Of a DNA stretch of 64,000 nt, positions 44,695 through 52,804 are shown piece by piece. The first letter of the stretch is position 1. Each line of letters begins with the position of its first letter. The position numbers were made by a program, and so were the translations under genes. The notes under the pieces are model-generated. The model had not been told where the DNA came from. It did not search any database and worked only from the letters and a program-made list of their open reading frames with translations. This stretch comes from Streptomyces sp. ISL-87 (lineage in GTDB: Bacteria; Actinomycetota; Actinomycetes; Streptomycetales; Streptomycetaceae), in the NCBI RefSeq assembly GCF_018614095.1, contig NZ_JAGGOY010000036.1:14932-78931 (forward strand), read 5' to 3'.

Positions 44695-45279
44695 ATGAAA
44701 ACGTGGACCCTTGACATCGCCTCAGCCCGTGCCGCCCTCGACGTCGCCTCGGAGTACGCGGACGCGGCCCTGCTCAACCACTCCGTCCGCTCCTACGCCT
44801 TCGCCGCGGAGTACGCCGCCGGGCTCGGGCTCTCGTACGACGCGGAACTCCTCTATGTCAGCGCCCTGTTGCACGACATGGGACTGACCGCCCCCTTCGA
44901 CAGCCACACCCTGCCCTTCGAGGAGGCGGGCGGCCATGTCGCCCGGGTGCTGACGGCGGGCCTGGGCTGGACGCCGGCCAGGCGGGCCCGCGCCGAGGAG
45001 GTGATCGTGCTGCACATGCGGGACGACGTCACCGCGGCCGAGGATGTGGAGAGCCACCTCCTCCAGGTCGGCACGAGTGCGGACGTCTCGGGGCTGCGCG
45101 TGGCCGAGTTCGACCCGGCCTTCGTGGACGAACTGCTCGGCGCGTACCCCCGGCTGGGTTTCGGCGCGGAGTTCCTCTCGCTGGTCGAGGACCAGGCCGC
45201 CCGCAAACCGGAGTGCGCGGCGGCGGCGTACGTCGCGGGCGGCGCGGCGGTACGCATCGCGGCGAACCCGCTGGGGTAG
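44695..45279 (+). CDS. HD-domain phosphohydrolase-like protein
   Basis: The product has 194 residues from ATG 44695. An all-helical HD domain has ALLNHSVRSYAFA (His29) and SALLHDMGL (His60-Asp61), with further helices carrying VIVLHMRDDV. The arrangement resembles the cyanamide-hydratase-type HD group as well as simple nucleotidases. It shares an operon with the amidohydrolase and might act on its product. Confidence 0.85.
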   Translation: MKTWTLDIASARAALDVASEYADAALLNHSVRSYAFAAEYAAGLGLSYDAELLYVSALLHDMGLTAPFDSHTLPFEEAGGHVARVLTAGLGWTPARRARAEEVIVLHMRDDVTAAEDVESHLLQVGTSADVSGLRVAEFDPAFVDELLGAYPRLGFGAEFLSLVEDQAARKPECAAAAYVAGGAAVRIAANPLG

Positions 45280-45338
45280 GGCGTAGGGCGCGTCGTCGGG
45301 CACGGACCCCCGGGCCCGAGTTGCGGTAGCCTGCGCGC

Positions 45339-45899
45339 ATGTCGGGGCATTCGCCGGAATCACCGGAATCACCGGAATCACCGGAACCGCTGGGCTCGTG
45401 GGACGTGGACGGAACACCGCACCCGCTCGCCCTGCGCCGGACCGGCCGCAGCGAGCAGGAACCGGACCGGCTGCCCGAGATCCGGGAGCTGGAGGCACTC
45501 GGCTGGGAGCCCGCGCCCGAGGGGCTGACCTGGGTGTTCCTCCCGTACGTCTGGCCCCCGGCCGCACGTACCTGGATCCCGGACCGCTCCACCCACTGGG
45601 CGGTGGAGACCCGCCTGGACGGCCACGGCCACATCCTCGACGTGGAATCCGCCCCGCTCCCGGAGGCGGACCTCCACGACCTCGACTGGGAGGCCGAGGA
45701 GGCACTCACCGGCCTCGGGCTGCCGCCGAGCCCGCCGGGCCGCCTGTGGCTCCTCCGCCCGGTCGGCCCCTTCCCCACGGTCGAGGCGGTCCTCGACCAC
45801 ATCCGGGCGGTGGCGCGGGACCGAGGGGTGCACGAGACCCCCCTCTCCACCGCGTTCGTCACCCTCACCCGCGCCGAACTCACCGCCCTGGCGGAGTAG
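45339..45899 (+). CDS. DUF5956-like protein
   Basis: The product has 186 residues. It starts with Ser-Pro-Glu repeats encoded by 9-bp units (ccggaatca). The body (EIRELEALGWEPAPEGLTWV, FLPYVWPPAARTWIPDRSTH) matches the Streptomyces family DUF5956 as I remember it. Soluble, function unknown. It ends five bases from the convergent sulfite-oxidase-like gene. Confidence 0.7.
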   Translation: MSGHSPESPESPESPEPLGSWDVDGTPHPLALRRTGRSEQEPDRLPEIRELEALGWEPAPEGLTWVFLPYVWPPAARTWIPDRSTHWAVETRLDGHGHILDVESAPLPEADLHDLDWEAEEALTGLGLPPSPPGRLWLLRPVGPFPTVEAVLDHIRAVARDRGVHETPLSTAFVTLTRAELTALAE

Positions 45900-45903
45900 C
45901 CGC

Positions 45904-47004
45904 TCAGCAGCACAGCACGGGCACCTCCTGAACGGTGTTGTTCCCGAAGCCGCCCCGGTTCCAGGGCTGTTCGAGCGGCTGGCTGCGCCCGTCGGCGTCC
46001 GAGGCGCGGACCAGCAGCGTGTGGCTGCCGGGAGTCGCCGTCCAGGCGGACCGCCACGCCTGCCAGGCCCCGGCGTCCGGCCCCGGCGGCGCCACCTCGG
46101 CGTCGGCCCAGCTCAGTCCGCCGTCGGTGCTCACCTCCACCCGCACGACCGGCCCGTATCCGGACCAGGCGCGCCCCTCCAGCGGTACGGGCCCGGGGCG
46201 CACGACGCGGGTGCGGGACATGAAGTCGGGGAATCCCGGCGGGATCAGCAGGGCGCGCGGCGCGATCCGGGTGACCGGAGTGCCGGGGTCCTCGGGGTTC
46301 TGCCGGTAGCGGTAGGCCACCGTCTGCTGGAAACCGGTGAAGGGGGCGTTGACCAGGGTGATCTCCCTGAGCCACTTCACGTGCGCCATGCCGTACCAGC
46401 CGGGGACGACCAGCCGCAGCGGAAACCCGTGCTGGGGCGGCAGGGGCCGGCCGTTCATCGCGTAGGCGATCAGCACGTCCGCGTCGACCGGCAGCGGCAG
46501 GCTGCGCCGGTAGTCCTGCTCGACGCCGCGTTCGACGCCGTGGTCGGCGCCGGTGAACACCGCCTCGACCGCATCGGTTCGTACCCCGGCCTCGGCGAGC
46601 ACGTCCCGCAGCGGTACCCCGGTCCAGTCGGCGGTCCCCACCGCCTCGACCAGCCAGGGCTGGCTGACCGGCCGCGGGGACAGCCGGGCCCGGCCGTTGC
46701 CCGCGCACTCCATGGTGACCCGCCGGGTGACGGCCGGCCGGGACCGCAGGTCCGTCAGACCGAGGTCCAGCGGCGTCCGCACCCGCCCCCCGACGCTCAC
46801 CCGCCAGCCGTCCTCCTCCGCCGCGGGGATGTCGTAGTGCACCAGTACGTAGTGCAGTCCGGCCGGCGTGACCTCGTAGCGCAGCGCCTCCAGGGGCAGT
46901 CCGTGGTTGCGCGCTGCCAGCGCCAGCTCGTCCCGGCCGACGCCCTCCCCTGCGCCGGCCACCCGCGCCGGGGTGCTGATCTCGCTCAGCGAAGGCCGCT
47001 CCAT
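45904..47004 (-). CDS. Molybdopterin-dependent oxidoreductase (sulfite oxidase-like)
   Basis: The product has 366 residues from ATG 47004. The Mo-cofactor domain has the metal-ligand Cys100 in VTMECAGNGR, then WLVEAVGTADWTGVPLRDVL and GFPLRLVVPGWYGMAHVKWL. The C-terminal Mo-co dimerisation domain (VVRVEVSTDGGLSWADAEVA) ends in a Cys-Cys pair. There is no Tat signal, so it may be cytosolic, unlike YedY. Relatives oxidise sulfite or reduce protein methionine sulfoxide. The start is preceded by gggag with almost no spacing, so it is a little uncertain. It is divergent from a membrane protein of related fold. Confidence 0.88.
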   Translation of the reverse strand: MERPSLSEISTPARVAGAGEGVGRDELALAARNHGLPLEALRYEVTPAGLHYVLVHYDIPAAEEDGWRVSVGGRVRTPLDLGLTDLRSRPAVTRRVTMECAGNGRARLSPRPVSQPWLVEAVGTADWTGVPLRDVLAEAGVRTDAVEAVFTGADHGVERGVEQDYRRSLPLPVDADVLIAYAMNGRPLPPQHGFPLRLVVPGWYGMAHVKWLREITLVNAPFTGFQQTVAYRYRQNPEDPGTPVTRIAPRALLIPPGFPDFMSRTRVVRPGPVPLEGRAWSGYGPVVRVEVSTDGGLSWADAEVAPPGPDAGAWQAWRSAWTATPGSHTLLVRASDADGRSQPLEQPWNRGGFGNNTVQEVPVLCC

Positions 47005-47164
47005 CTCCCCATGGTGTGCCGAGCCGAGCGCCGCCGCCTGCGGGACGGCGCGTCGCCCGCGTGTCACAAGGCCGGTCCGGGCCCCGATGCGGGATGTTCT
47101 CCCCGGTGGGCAATGTCCGTCGAGTGCGGAATGCCGGAATGCCGGAATGCGGGGAGGTGTCCCG

Positions 47165-48535
47165 ATGGGCGCGGGTGACGGGGAGCGGCCGCCTGGCGCC
47201 GCGACGCCGGCGGCGGCGGGGAAGAAGGCCGTGCCGCGGCCGAAGCGGGGGGCGCGGCTGCGTACGGCTCTGGATTCCGCCGTCGCCGCCGGGCCTCCGC
47301 CGGGCCCGGCGCGTCCCGGGTTCTGGCGCAGCCCGTTGCGGGGGCCCTGGCTGACCGCCGTGTTCGGACTGATCCTGCTGGTGGGGATCACGGTCCTGTT
47401 CGTGACGGGGCTGCTGTCGTACATCGCGTACAACCCGGACCTGGCGGCGCTCAACGACCAGACGCCCGACAAGGGGTGGCTCGGCTTCTACCTCTTCGCC
47501 TGGCCCACCTCGCCGTACTGGCTCTACCGGCTCACCCAGGGCGTGCACGTCGTCCTGGGAATCGTGCTGGTGCCCGTGCTGCTGGCCAAGCTCTGGTCGG
47601 TCATTCCGAAGCTGTTCGAGTGGCCGCCCGTGAGGTCGGCCGGCCACGGCATCGAGCGGCTGTCCCTGCTCCTGCTGGTGGGCGGCGCCGGGTTCGAGTT
47701 CGTCACCGGCATCCTCAACGTGCAGCTGCACTACATCTTCCCCGGCTCCTTCTACACCCTGCACTTCTACGGCGCTTGGGTGTTCATCGGCGCCTTCGTG
47801 GTGCACGTGACCTTCCGGCTGCCGCGGGCGATCCGTGCCGTACGCGCCGGACACGCCCAGCCCGAGGCCGGCTCCGACGAGGCGGCCGGGCTGGTCTCGC
47901 CCCGCCCGGCCGAGCCGACCATCTCCCGCCGGGGGGCGGTGGGCATGGTCGGGCTGGGCTCGCTCGCCCTGCTGGTGGTGACGGCCGGACAGAGCATCGG
48001 CGGATGGTGGCGGCAGACGGCGCTGCTGGCCCCGCACGGTCAGGAGCCGGGCTCCGGGCCGAACGGCTTCCAGATCAACAAGACCGCCGCCTCGGTCGGC
48101 ATCCGGGCGAGCGACATCGGCCCCGCCTGGCGGCTGACCGTACGCGGCGCCGGCCGCCAGGTTGTCCTGACCCGGGAGGAAGTGCTGGCCATGAAGCAGT
48201 ACGAGGCCGCGCTGCCCATCGCCTGCGTGGAGGGCTGGTCGACGCCCGACCAGCTGTGGAGCGGCGTACGGCTCACCGATCTGGCCGCGCTCGTGGGGCA
48301 GGGCAGGGACACTCCCCGGGTGCTGGTGGAATCCGTGCAGCGGGGAGGGTCCTTCAGCTCGGTGGTCCTGCGGGACAACCAGGTCCGTGACCACCGCTCG
48401 CTGCTGGCCGTACGCGTCAACGGAGCGGTTCTGTCCCCGGACCACGGCTACCCGGCCCGCGTCATCGTTCCCGGCGCACCCGGCGTCAACAACACCAAAT
48501 GGGTCACCCGCCTCACCTTCGGAGAGCCGGCGTGA
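47165..48535 (+). CDS. Membrane-bound molybdopterin-fold protein with cytochrome b-like N-terminus
   Basis: The product has 456 residues from ATG 47165, with ggggaggtg upstream. Four helices at about 65-220 carry His128, His200 and His214, possible heme ligands. A further helix follows SRRGAVGMVGLGSLALLVVT. The outer oxidoreductase molybdopterin-binding domain has the ligand Cys354 in PIACVEGWSTPD and VPGAPGVNNTKWV. I infer an electron path from the quinone pool through the b-type domain to a Mo centre. It overlaps the next gene by 4 bases. Confidence 0.88.
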   Translation: MGAGDGERPPGAATPAAAGKKAVPRPKRGARLRTALDSAVAAGPPPGPARPGFWRSPLRGPWLTAVFGLILLVGITVLFVTGLLSYIAYNPDLAALNDQTPDKGWLGFYLFAWPTSPYWLYRLTQGVHVVLGIVLVPVLLAKLWSVIPKLFEWPPVRSAGHGIERLSLLLLVGGAGFEFVTGILNVQLHYIFPGSFYTLHFYGAWVFIGAFVVHVTFRLPRAIRAVRAGHAQPEAGSDEAAGLVSPRPAEPTISRRGAVGMVGLGSLALLVVTAGQSIGGWWRQTALLAPHGQEPGSGPNGFQINKTAASVGIRASDIGPAWRLTVRGAGRQVVLTREEVLAMKQYEAALPIACVEGWSTPDQLWSGVRLTDLAALVGQGRDTPRVLVESVQRGGSFSSVVLRDNQVRDHRSLLAVRVNGAVLSPDHGYPARVIVPGAPGVNNTKWVTRLTFGEPA

Positions 48536-49107
48536 TCAGCGCGACCGCCTTCCGCCACCGCTACGGCGCCTCCCCCCTCCACCTGCTGCTCGTGCTCGCC
48601 TCCTTCGCGCTCGCCGCCTACGCGGGCGTGCGGCTGCTCAAGGGGGACACCCTGGGCGTGGCCCTGTGGTTCGTCGGGGCGGCGCTCCTGCACGACCTGG
48701 TGCTGCTCCCGCTGTACGCGGTGACCGACCGGGCCGCGCAGACCCTGTTCCGGACGAGGACGAGGACGAGGACGGACACGGACACGGGCACGGACGCGGA
48801 CGCGGGCACGCGCACGGCCACGGCCACGCCGCCTCCGAGGCCGAGCGTCAACTACGTCCGCGTTCCGGCCTTCGTCTCGGGGATTCTGCTCCTGGTCTGG
48901 TGGCCGCTGATCCTGCGCCAGGCCGGCGGCTTCACCCTGGCCACCGGGCTCCCTGCAGGGGTGTTCCTGGAACGCTGGCTGCTGATCTCCGCCGCCCTGT
49001 TCGGGGCCTCGGCGGTGATCCTCCTCGTACGCCTGTGGCACGGCTCGGCCCCGCGGCGCCGGGCCGCACGGGAGCAGCGGCGGCAAGCGCGCCGCGCCGC
49101 GAAGTGA
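48532..49107 (+). CDS. Integral membrane protein
   Basis: The product has 191 residues from GTG 48532, inside the end of the previous gene (GTGA). It has four membrane helices (LHLLLVLASFALAAYAGVRL, LGVALWFVGAALLHDLVLLP, VPAFVSGILLLVWWPLIL, LLISAALFGASAVILLVRLW). A loop of Arg-Thr/Asp-Thr repeats is encoded by acgagg/acggac hexamers. The C-terminus is strongly basic. It is probably an assembly or electron-transfer partner of the molybdopterin membrane protein. Confidence 0.8.
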   Translation: MISATAFRHRYGASPLHLLLVLASFALAAYAGVRLLKGDTLGVALWFVGAALLHDLVLLPLYAVTDRAAQTLFRTRTRTRTDTDTGTDADAGTRTATATPPPRPSVNYVRVPAFVSGILLLVWWPLILRQAGGFTLATGLPAGVFLERWLLISAALFGASAVILLVRLWHGSAPRRRAAREQRRQARRAAK

Positions 49108-49140
49108 CGGTCGCTGGCGGGTCTCCGCAAGGTCCGGCCA

Positions 49141-49348
49141 TCACCCCGTGCCGGCGGACCGCCGCTCCAGCAAGACCTTGAGCTGCGCGAGGTCCTTGCG
49201 CTGCGCGCGGCGCATGGCGGCGGTCATGACGGGCGCCGCGACCGACGCGAAGCCGGCCGGCTCGCCGCGGTTGCGCAGGGTCATCCGGGTGCGGTCCGCG
49301 TCTTCGCCGCACGGCTCCGAACGGAACGAGACCCGCTCATGACGACCC
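49141..49348 (-). pseudogene. SRPBCC-family C-terminal remnant at the island edge
   Basis: About 65 C-terminal residues (HERVSFRSEPCGEDADRTRM ... GFASVAAPVMTAAMRRAQRK) look like the end of a polyketide-cyclase/SRPBCC protein, including the long last helix. The frame before this is unrelated sequence. The break coincides with the left direct repeat of the island (from 49352), so the gene was probably truncated during insertion or later erosion. Confidence 0.65.
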
Positions 49349-49351
49349 CCT

Positions 49352-49487
49352 CGAGTCGGCTCCCAGATGTCTCCCAAGACAGGCCCGTAAACGCAGGAAG
49401 GGCCTGACCTGCGATGTAGATCAAGCCCTTTACCTGGTCGTACGAAGATCGGGGTGGCGGGATTTGAACCCACGACTTCTTCGTCCC
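49352..49487. repeat. Left direct repeat (att-like) with 3' part of tRNA-Pro
   Basis: 136 bases with about nine differences from 54111-54246. The last 39 bases are the 3' end of tRNA-Pro(CGG) with one change. The first part includes ctcccaag, then acaggcccgtaaacgcagg, then aagggcctgacc, identical in both copies. Confidence 0.9.
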
Positions 49488-49883
49488 CGAGGAGCCGACC
49501 CAAGATCCTCACCACCCCAAACGACGGTTCCCCCGGCCAGCACCATGGCCTCGGACGGTCTGAGGGGCATGGGGGCCTTCGGGGAGCAGACCGGCTCCCG
49601 ATAGCCGACGTCGTTACGCCCGTGATCCCTTGCAATACACCTGAATGACCTGGGTGCAGAAGGATTCGGGCTCACACCCAGCGGACGCGTGACCTGACCG
49701 ATCGAGCCCGAGGACACACCCCGGACCCTATTGGGCCCACTATCCACCTCCATCGTGCGCCGGAGCACGCGCCGGGGGATGGGAGCATCGGCCCCAGATG
49801 GCGTCCACGGCGAGGAGCGCGAGCCATACAACTCTCTTGACCGCGCAGGGCAACCGGCCCTGCGCGCGCCGAGAGGAGCGGGC
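49488..49883. other. Left island region upstream of the Crp-like gene
   Basis: No convincing gene. On the minus strand the sequence beyond the tRNA fragment (49488-49520) pairs loosely like a tRNA 5' half but has no proper anticodon stem. Nearer the gene lie ctcttgacc (possible -35) and a 10-bp hairpin (49842-49866). Confidence 0.5.
49842..49866. promoter_or_regulatory. Inverted repeat upstream of the Crp-like gene
   Basis: cgcgcagggc (49842-49851) and gccctgcgcg (49857-49866) form a perfect 10-bp inverted repeat with 5-base spacing, ending five bases before the gagaggag ribosome binding site. Candidate operator for autoregulation by the Crp-like protein, or an mRNA hairpin. Confidence 0.55.
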
Positions 49884-50528
49884 ATGTGGCTGTACGACAC
49901 GCGCTGGCGCGGACTGCTGGAGCTGGCCCCGAAGCAGGAGAAGGCATTCTGCTCGGGTGACGTCCTAGTCCCCGGAGACGAGGAGCTGGGCTACGTCCTG
50001 GCCCTCACTGAAGGACTGGTCAACGCAACCGTCACCACAGCCGACGGGCGGGAGCTGCAGCTTGCGTGGCGCAAGCCGCCGTGCGTTCTGGGTGACCTGT
50101 CGGCTCTCCGCGGCGGCCGTACGAGCGCCTGGGTGACGGCGGTCACGGATGCGACCGCCGTGCGGATCACGGCTCCTGCTTTCACGGACTACCTCAACGG
50201 CCTTGGACTGCCGGGTCAGCTGCTCGCTCAAGTGCTCGACTGGACTTATCGAGAGGATCTCAAGCGGGCACAAGAGCGTGTCCTGCCTCTGCGGAGTCAG
50301 CTGGCTGCGTTCCTGCTGACCGTGGCCGGAGAAGTGACCTCCGGACGCCTGGAGGGCTGGGACCAAGACCATCTGGCGGCACTCTTCCACGTATCCGGCC
50401 GAACTCTAAGGGACAAGGCTCTACAGCCCCTGGAGCAGGCCGGCGCCGTCGTCCGTAGTCGCTGTCGCGTCACGATCGCGGACGAGAGGGTGTTGCGCCA
50501 GGAGATCGCGGGGTTCGGCGTCCGCTGA
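49884..50528 (+). CDS. Crp/Fnr-like regulator with cyclic-nucleotide-binding domain
   Basis: The product has 214 residues from ATG 49884 with gagaggag upstream; the frame opens earlier but without a better site. Residues ~15-110 form a double-stranded beta-helix with the phosphate-binding cassette GDLSALRGGRTSA (Gly70, Asp71, Arg79, Thr80, Ser81). It compares well with G-E-L-x-L-x6-R-S/T-A of cyclic-nucleotide receptors, with Asp in place of Glu. A long dimer helix leads to a winged helix-turn-helix (LAALFHVSGRTLRDKALQPL). It lies 134 bases upstream of the cyclase operon, so I infer it reads the cyclic nucleotide made there and controls the operon. Confidence 0.85.
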   Translation: MWLYDTRWRGLLELAPKQEKAFCSGDVLVPGDEELGYVLALTEGLVNATVTTADGRELQLAWRKPPCVLGDLSALRGGRTSAWVTAVTDATAVRITAPAFTDYLNGLGLPGQLLAQVLDWTYREDLKRAQERVLPLRSQLAAFLLTVAGEVTSGRLEGWDQDHLAALFHVSGRTLRDKALQPLEQAGAVVRSRCRVTIADERVLRQEIAGFGVR

Positions 50529-50662
50529 GGGGACCGGAGGGCAAGCACAGGCAGCCGGTCGCCTGCTGGAAACTCTTCCGCTTGCGGGCGGCGGCCGCCG
50601 CGCATCCTCGGATCAGTCGCAGCAGCGCCTGATCCGACGTTTCCCTCGTCAGGAGGACATCC

Positions 50663-51511
50663 GTGTCCGAACCGCACCTCGTTCCCTGGGGCGAAAGCCG
50701 CACGTTGCACCCATACGTCGGTGTCCTCGCCGTCGACGCCAAGGACTTCACCTGCCTCCCGGCCCTCGCACACCCCGATATCAGCCGCCGCATCCCGGAA
50801 CTCGTCGACCGGGCCTTGCGTGCTGCCGGGCTCGCTGAACTGACAGGCACCAAGCGGTTTCCGACCCACACCGGAGACGGCATCGCCTTTGGTGTGCCCA
50901 CCGCTCTTCTGCCCTTCGTCGTCTGGCCCTTCATGAACCGGCTGCAGGACGTTCTCGCCGAACACAACGCACGCGCCGACAGCCGCTTCGGCCTCCGGCT
51001 CCGTGCAAGCGTGCACGTCGGCCCCCTCCCCGATGCCGGGCACGCCGGCGACGGCGAGGGTACGGCGCGCAACGACACCCACCGGCTTCTGGACTCCGAG
51101 CCTGTGAAGGAGGCCCTCGCCCGTTCCAGCGCGGGGGCCACGTTGCTGGCGGCAGTTTTCTCCCAGAGGGTCTACGAGGACGTGATCCTCAGCGGCTTCG
51201 CGGGCCTGCACCCCGACCGCTGTACCCGCGTCGAGGCTGCCGTACCAGGCAAGGCTTTCCGGCAGCCGGCCTGGCTCTACGTACCCAGCCCCTCCGGCGA
51301 CCTTCTGGGGGACGGGCTGCGCCGCTCGGACGGCGCTGCCCCTGCACCCGACGGAGCCCCGGAAGTCGCCCCGAAACCCACCTCCGGAACCCAGCACGTG
51401 GGTCACGGAGTCGCGGTCATGGGATCTGTCTCGGGTGGCCTGAGCTACCAGAACGGCCCGGCTCCACAGACGGGACGAGGCGCCACGCCTCCTGCCGATG
51501 CGCCCCGGTGA
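50663..51511 (+). CDS. Class III nucleotide cyclase-like protein with amyloid-motif-like tail
   Basis: The product has 282 residues from GTG 50663 with caggagg upstream. The class III cyclase fold is visible: VGVLAVDAKDFT with metal-binding Asp25, PTHTGDGIAFG with Asp72, LRLRASVHVG, and GTARNDTHRLLDS with the transition-state pair Asn137/Arg141. The Lys that usually selects adenine three residues before GD is Thr, so the base may not be adenine. From ~205 the chain is disordered and ends with a Gly/Val motif at 246-265 (VGHGVAVMGSVSGG) shared with the next protein. Probably makes a cyclic nucleotide as an alarm signal. Confidence 0.8.
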   Translation: MSEPHLVPWGESRTLHPYVGVLAVDAKDFTCLPALAHPDISRRIPELVDRALRAAGLAELTGTKRFPTHTGDGIAFGVPTALLPFVVWPFMNRLQDVLAEHNARADSRFGLRLRASVHVGPLPDAGHAGDGEGTARNDTHRLLDSEPVKEALARSSAGATLLAAVFSQRVYEDVILSGFAGLHPDRCTRVEAAVPGKAFRQPAWLYVPSPSGDLLGDGLRRSDGAAPAPDGAPEVAPKPTSGTQHVGHGVAVMGSVSGGLSYQNGPAPQTGRGATPPADAPR

Positions 51512-51768
51512 CCACGCTCCCGCACCAAGTGGTCGGCCACGGCATCGGCGTCCAGGGCGAAGTCAACGGAGGCATCACGCAGAACACCTTCCACATCGTC
51601 GTCGGCCTGGCACCGCCCCAGACCGCCCCCGTTGCGCAGCACCCACCGTCCGGCCCAATCGATTTTTGGCTGGAGGCCCTCATCGCGCTGAGTCGGACCG
51701 CCTCCCTGTCCGTTCGGCTTTTCCTACCCCCGCACATGACGAAAGGAGACGACGACACATGGGAATGA
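51508..51768 (+). CDS. 86-aa protein with shared Gly/Val-rich signalling-type motif
   Basis: Starts at GTG 51508, overlapping the cyclase stop (GTGA). Residues 9-28 (VGHGIGVQGEVNGGITQ...) align with the cyclase tail: VGHG, then V/I, V, G, V, GG and L/I at the same spacing. A Pro-rich linker and a short amphipathic helix (IDFWLEALIALSRTASLSVR) follow. The layout of a short self-associating motif next to an effector or adaptor resembles bacterial amyloid signalling motifs. I infer that the two proteins associate through this motif. The C-terminal part could be a small effector or membrane-binding helix. Its 3' end overlaps the next gene by 10 bases. Confidence 0.65.
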   Translation: MTTLPHQVVGHGIGVQGEVNGGITQNTFHIVVGLAPPQTAPVAQHPPSGPIDFWLEALIALSRTASLSVRLFLPPHMTKGDDDTWE

Positions 51769-52499
51769 CCCTGTTCAACTCCCTGGAACGGGAGATCGGC
51801 GCGGCAGCCGCTGCTGCCGGCAGCCCCCTCCTGATCACCGCGCCCCTCGCCGGGGGACCAGCATGTCTGACCCCGTGGGCGGCCCGGGACCTGATCCGGC
51901 AGCCGCTCGCGGAGGCGGCTGTCGCAGTGTGGCGGGAGGTCGTCCGTGCCGCGAAGGGAGAAGCGGAGGTATCCGGCCGCTGGACGCTGCTCGCGCTGTG
52001 GCTGGCCCTGCCGAGGCTGCGTGGCCCCGTCGCGTTCGCCGTGCGCCGGTTCTTCCTGGACACGGCGGACGCCGAGTCGGAGGCGGCGGCCGCGTTCCTG
52101 GAAGCACTGGCGGCCGCCGATCCGGAGGACCCCCGGCTGGGCTCTGTGATGGCGGACACGGCGTGCCGTCGGCTCTGGGCGTATGGAGCCCGCGCGCTGC
52201 GCGAGGTCCCCGTCGTCGATATCGCGGCGATCGCAGCGGCGCGGACCGCGGACCTGCCCGCTGAGGAGGACCTGCCCGACGAGGCAGGTTGGGACCTCTA
52301 CGTGGCTCCCCTTGACCGGGAGGACGGCCTCTCCGCGCCGCTGCGTTTCACCCTGTCGTCCAGCGCGGTCGAAGAGGTCCGCCTCACTGCCCTTGCGGAC
52401 CGGATGGGGCTGAGCGACATCGTGTTCCGGGCTCGGAGGCCCGGTGAGGGCCCGCCGATCGGCACGCTGTCTCTGCGCCCGGTGGGAGTACGACGGTGA
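51759..52499 (+). CDS. Unknown 246-aa protein of the island operon
   Basis: The product starts at ATG 51759, with aaaggag ten bases upstream. It is Ala-rich and mostly helical in the first 170 residues (LFNSLEREIGAAAAAAGSPL, AARDLIRQPLAEAAVAVWRE, AAAAFLEALAAADPEDPRLG). The C-terminal part is strand-rich (WDLYVAPLDREDGLSAPLRF, IGTLSLRPVG). No catalytic motif or membrane segment is recognised. It overlaps its neighbours on both sides and so is a stoichiometric part of the operon. Possible roles: scaffold, effector or immunity partner. Confidence 0.75.
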   Translation: MGMTLFNSLEREIGAAAAAAGSPLLITAPLAGGPACLTPWAARDLIRQPLAEAAVAVWREVVRAAKGEAEVSGRWTLLALWLALPRLRGPVAFAVRRFFLDTADAESEAAAAFLEALAAADPEDPRLGSVMADTACRRLWAYGARALREVPVVDIAAIAAARTADLPAEEDLPDEAGWDLYVAPLDREDGLSAPLRFTLSSSAVEEVRLTALADRMGLSDIVFRARRPGEGPPIGTLSLRPVGVRR

Positions 52500-52804
52500 G
52501 CGCATGGGAACCACGACGGTCGCTGTCTTTCTCAGAGGCCTTCGACCTGCCGCTCTCCGTCGACCTGCGGACGGCCGCTCGAGCCTTCGGAATCTGCTCC
52601 GCGACTGCCTACAAGCTCATCCGTCTCGGCAGGTTCCCCTGCCCCGTCCTGAGGGTCGGCCACTGCTACCGCATCCCGACGGCCTTTCTCCTGCGCGCGC
52701 TCGGCATTGAGGAGAGGCCCCTGTACGCCGTGCCACTCGAGCAGGACCTGGCCGATCCGTCCAATCACCGCGATGACCGTCCCCGAACGGAGGACCGCGT
52801 ATGA
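52496..52804 (+). CDS. Excisionase-type helix-turn-helix protein
   Basis: The product has 102 residues from GTG 52496 (GTGA overlap). The central ~50 residues (LPLSVDLRTAARAFGICSAT, AYKLIRLGRFPCPVLRVGHC, YRIPTAFLLRALGI) form a winged MerR/excisionase-like DNA-binding domain. In integrative elements such proteins direct excision. Here it lies between effector-type genes, so it may instead regulate the operon. The 4-base overlaps on both sides show it is co-translated. Confidence 0.85.
   Translation: MSAWEPRRSLSFSEAFDLPLSVDLRTAARAFGICSATAYKLIRLGRFPCPVLRVGHCYRIPTAFLLRALGIEERPLYAVPLEQDLADPSNHRDDRPRTEDRV

Noticed and set aside
45029..48445. 1138-codon minus-strand open frame
   Set aside because: Composition typical of a shadow; it crosses several real genes on both strands.
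49449..49520. Second tRNA-like sequence at the left island end
   Set aside because: Only the 3' 39 bases match tRNA-Pro. The 5' half has no proper anticodon stem, so it is an att remnant, not a working tRNA.
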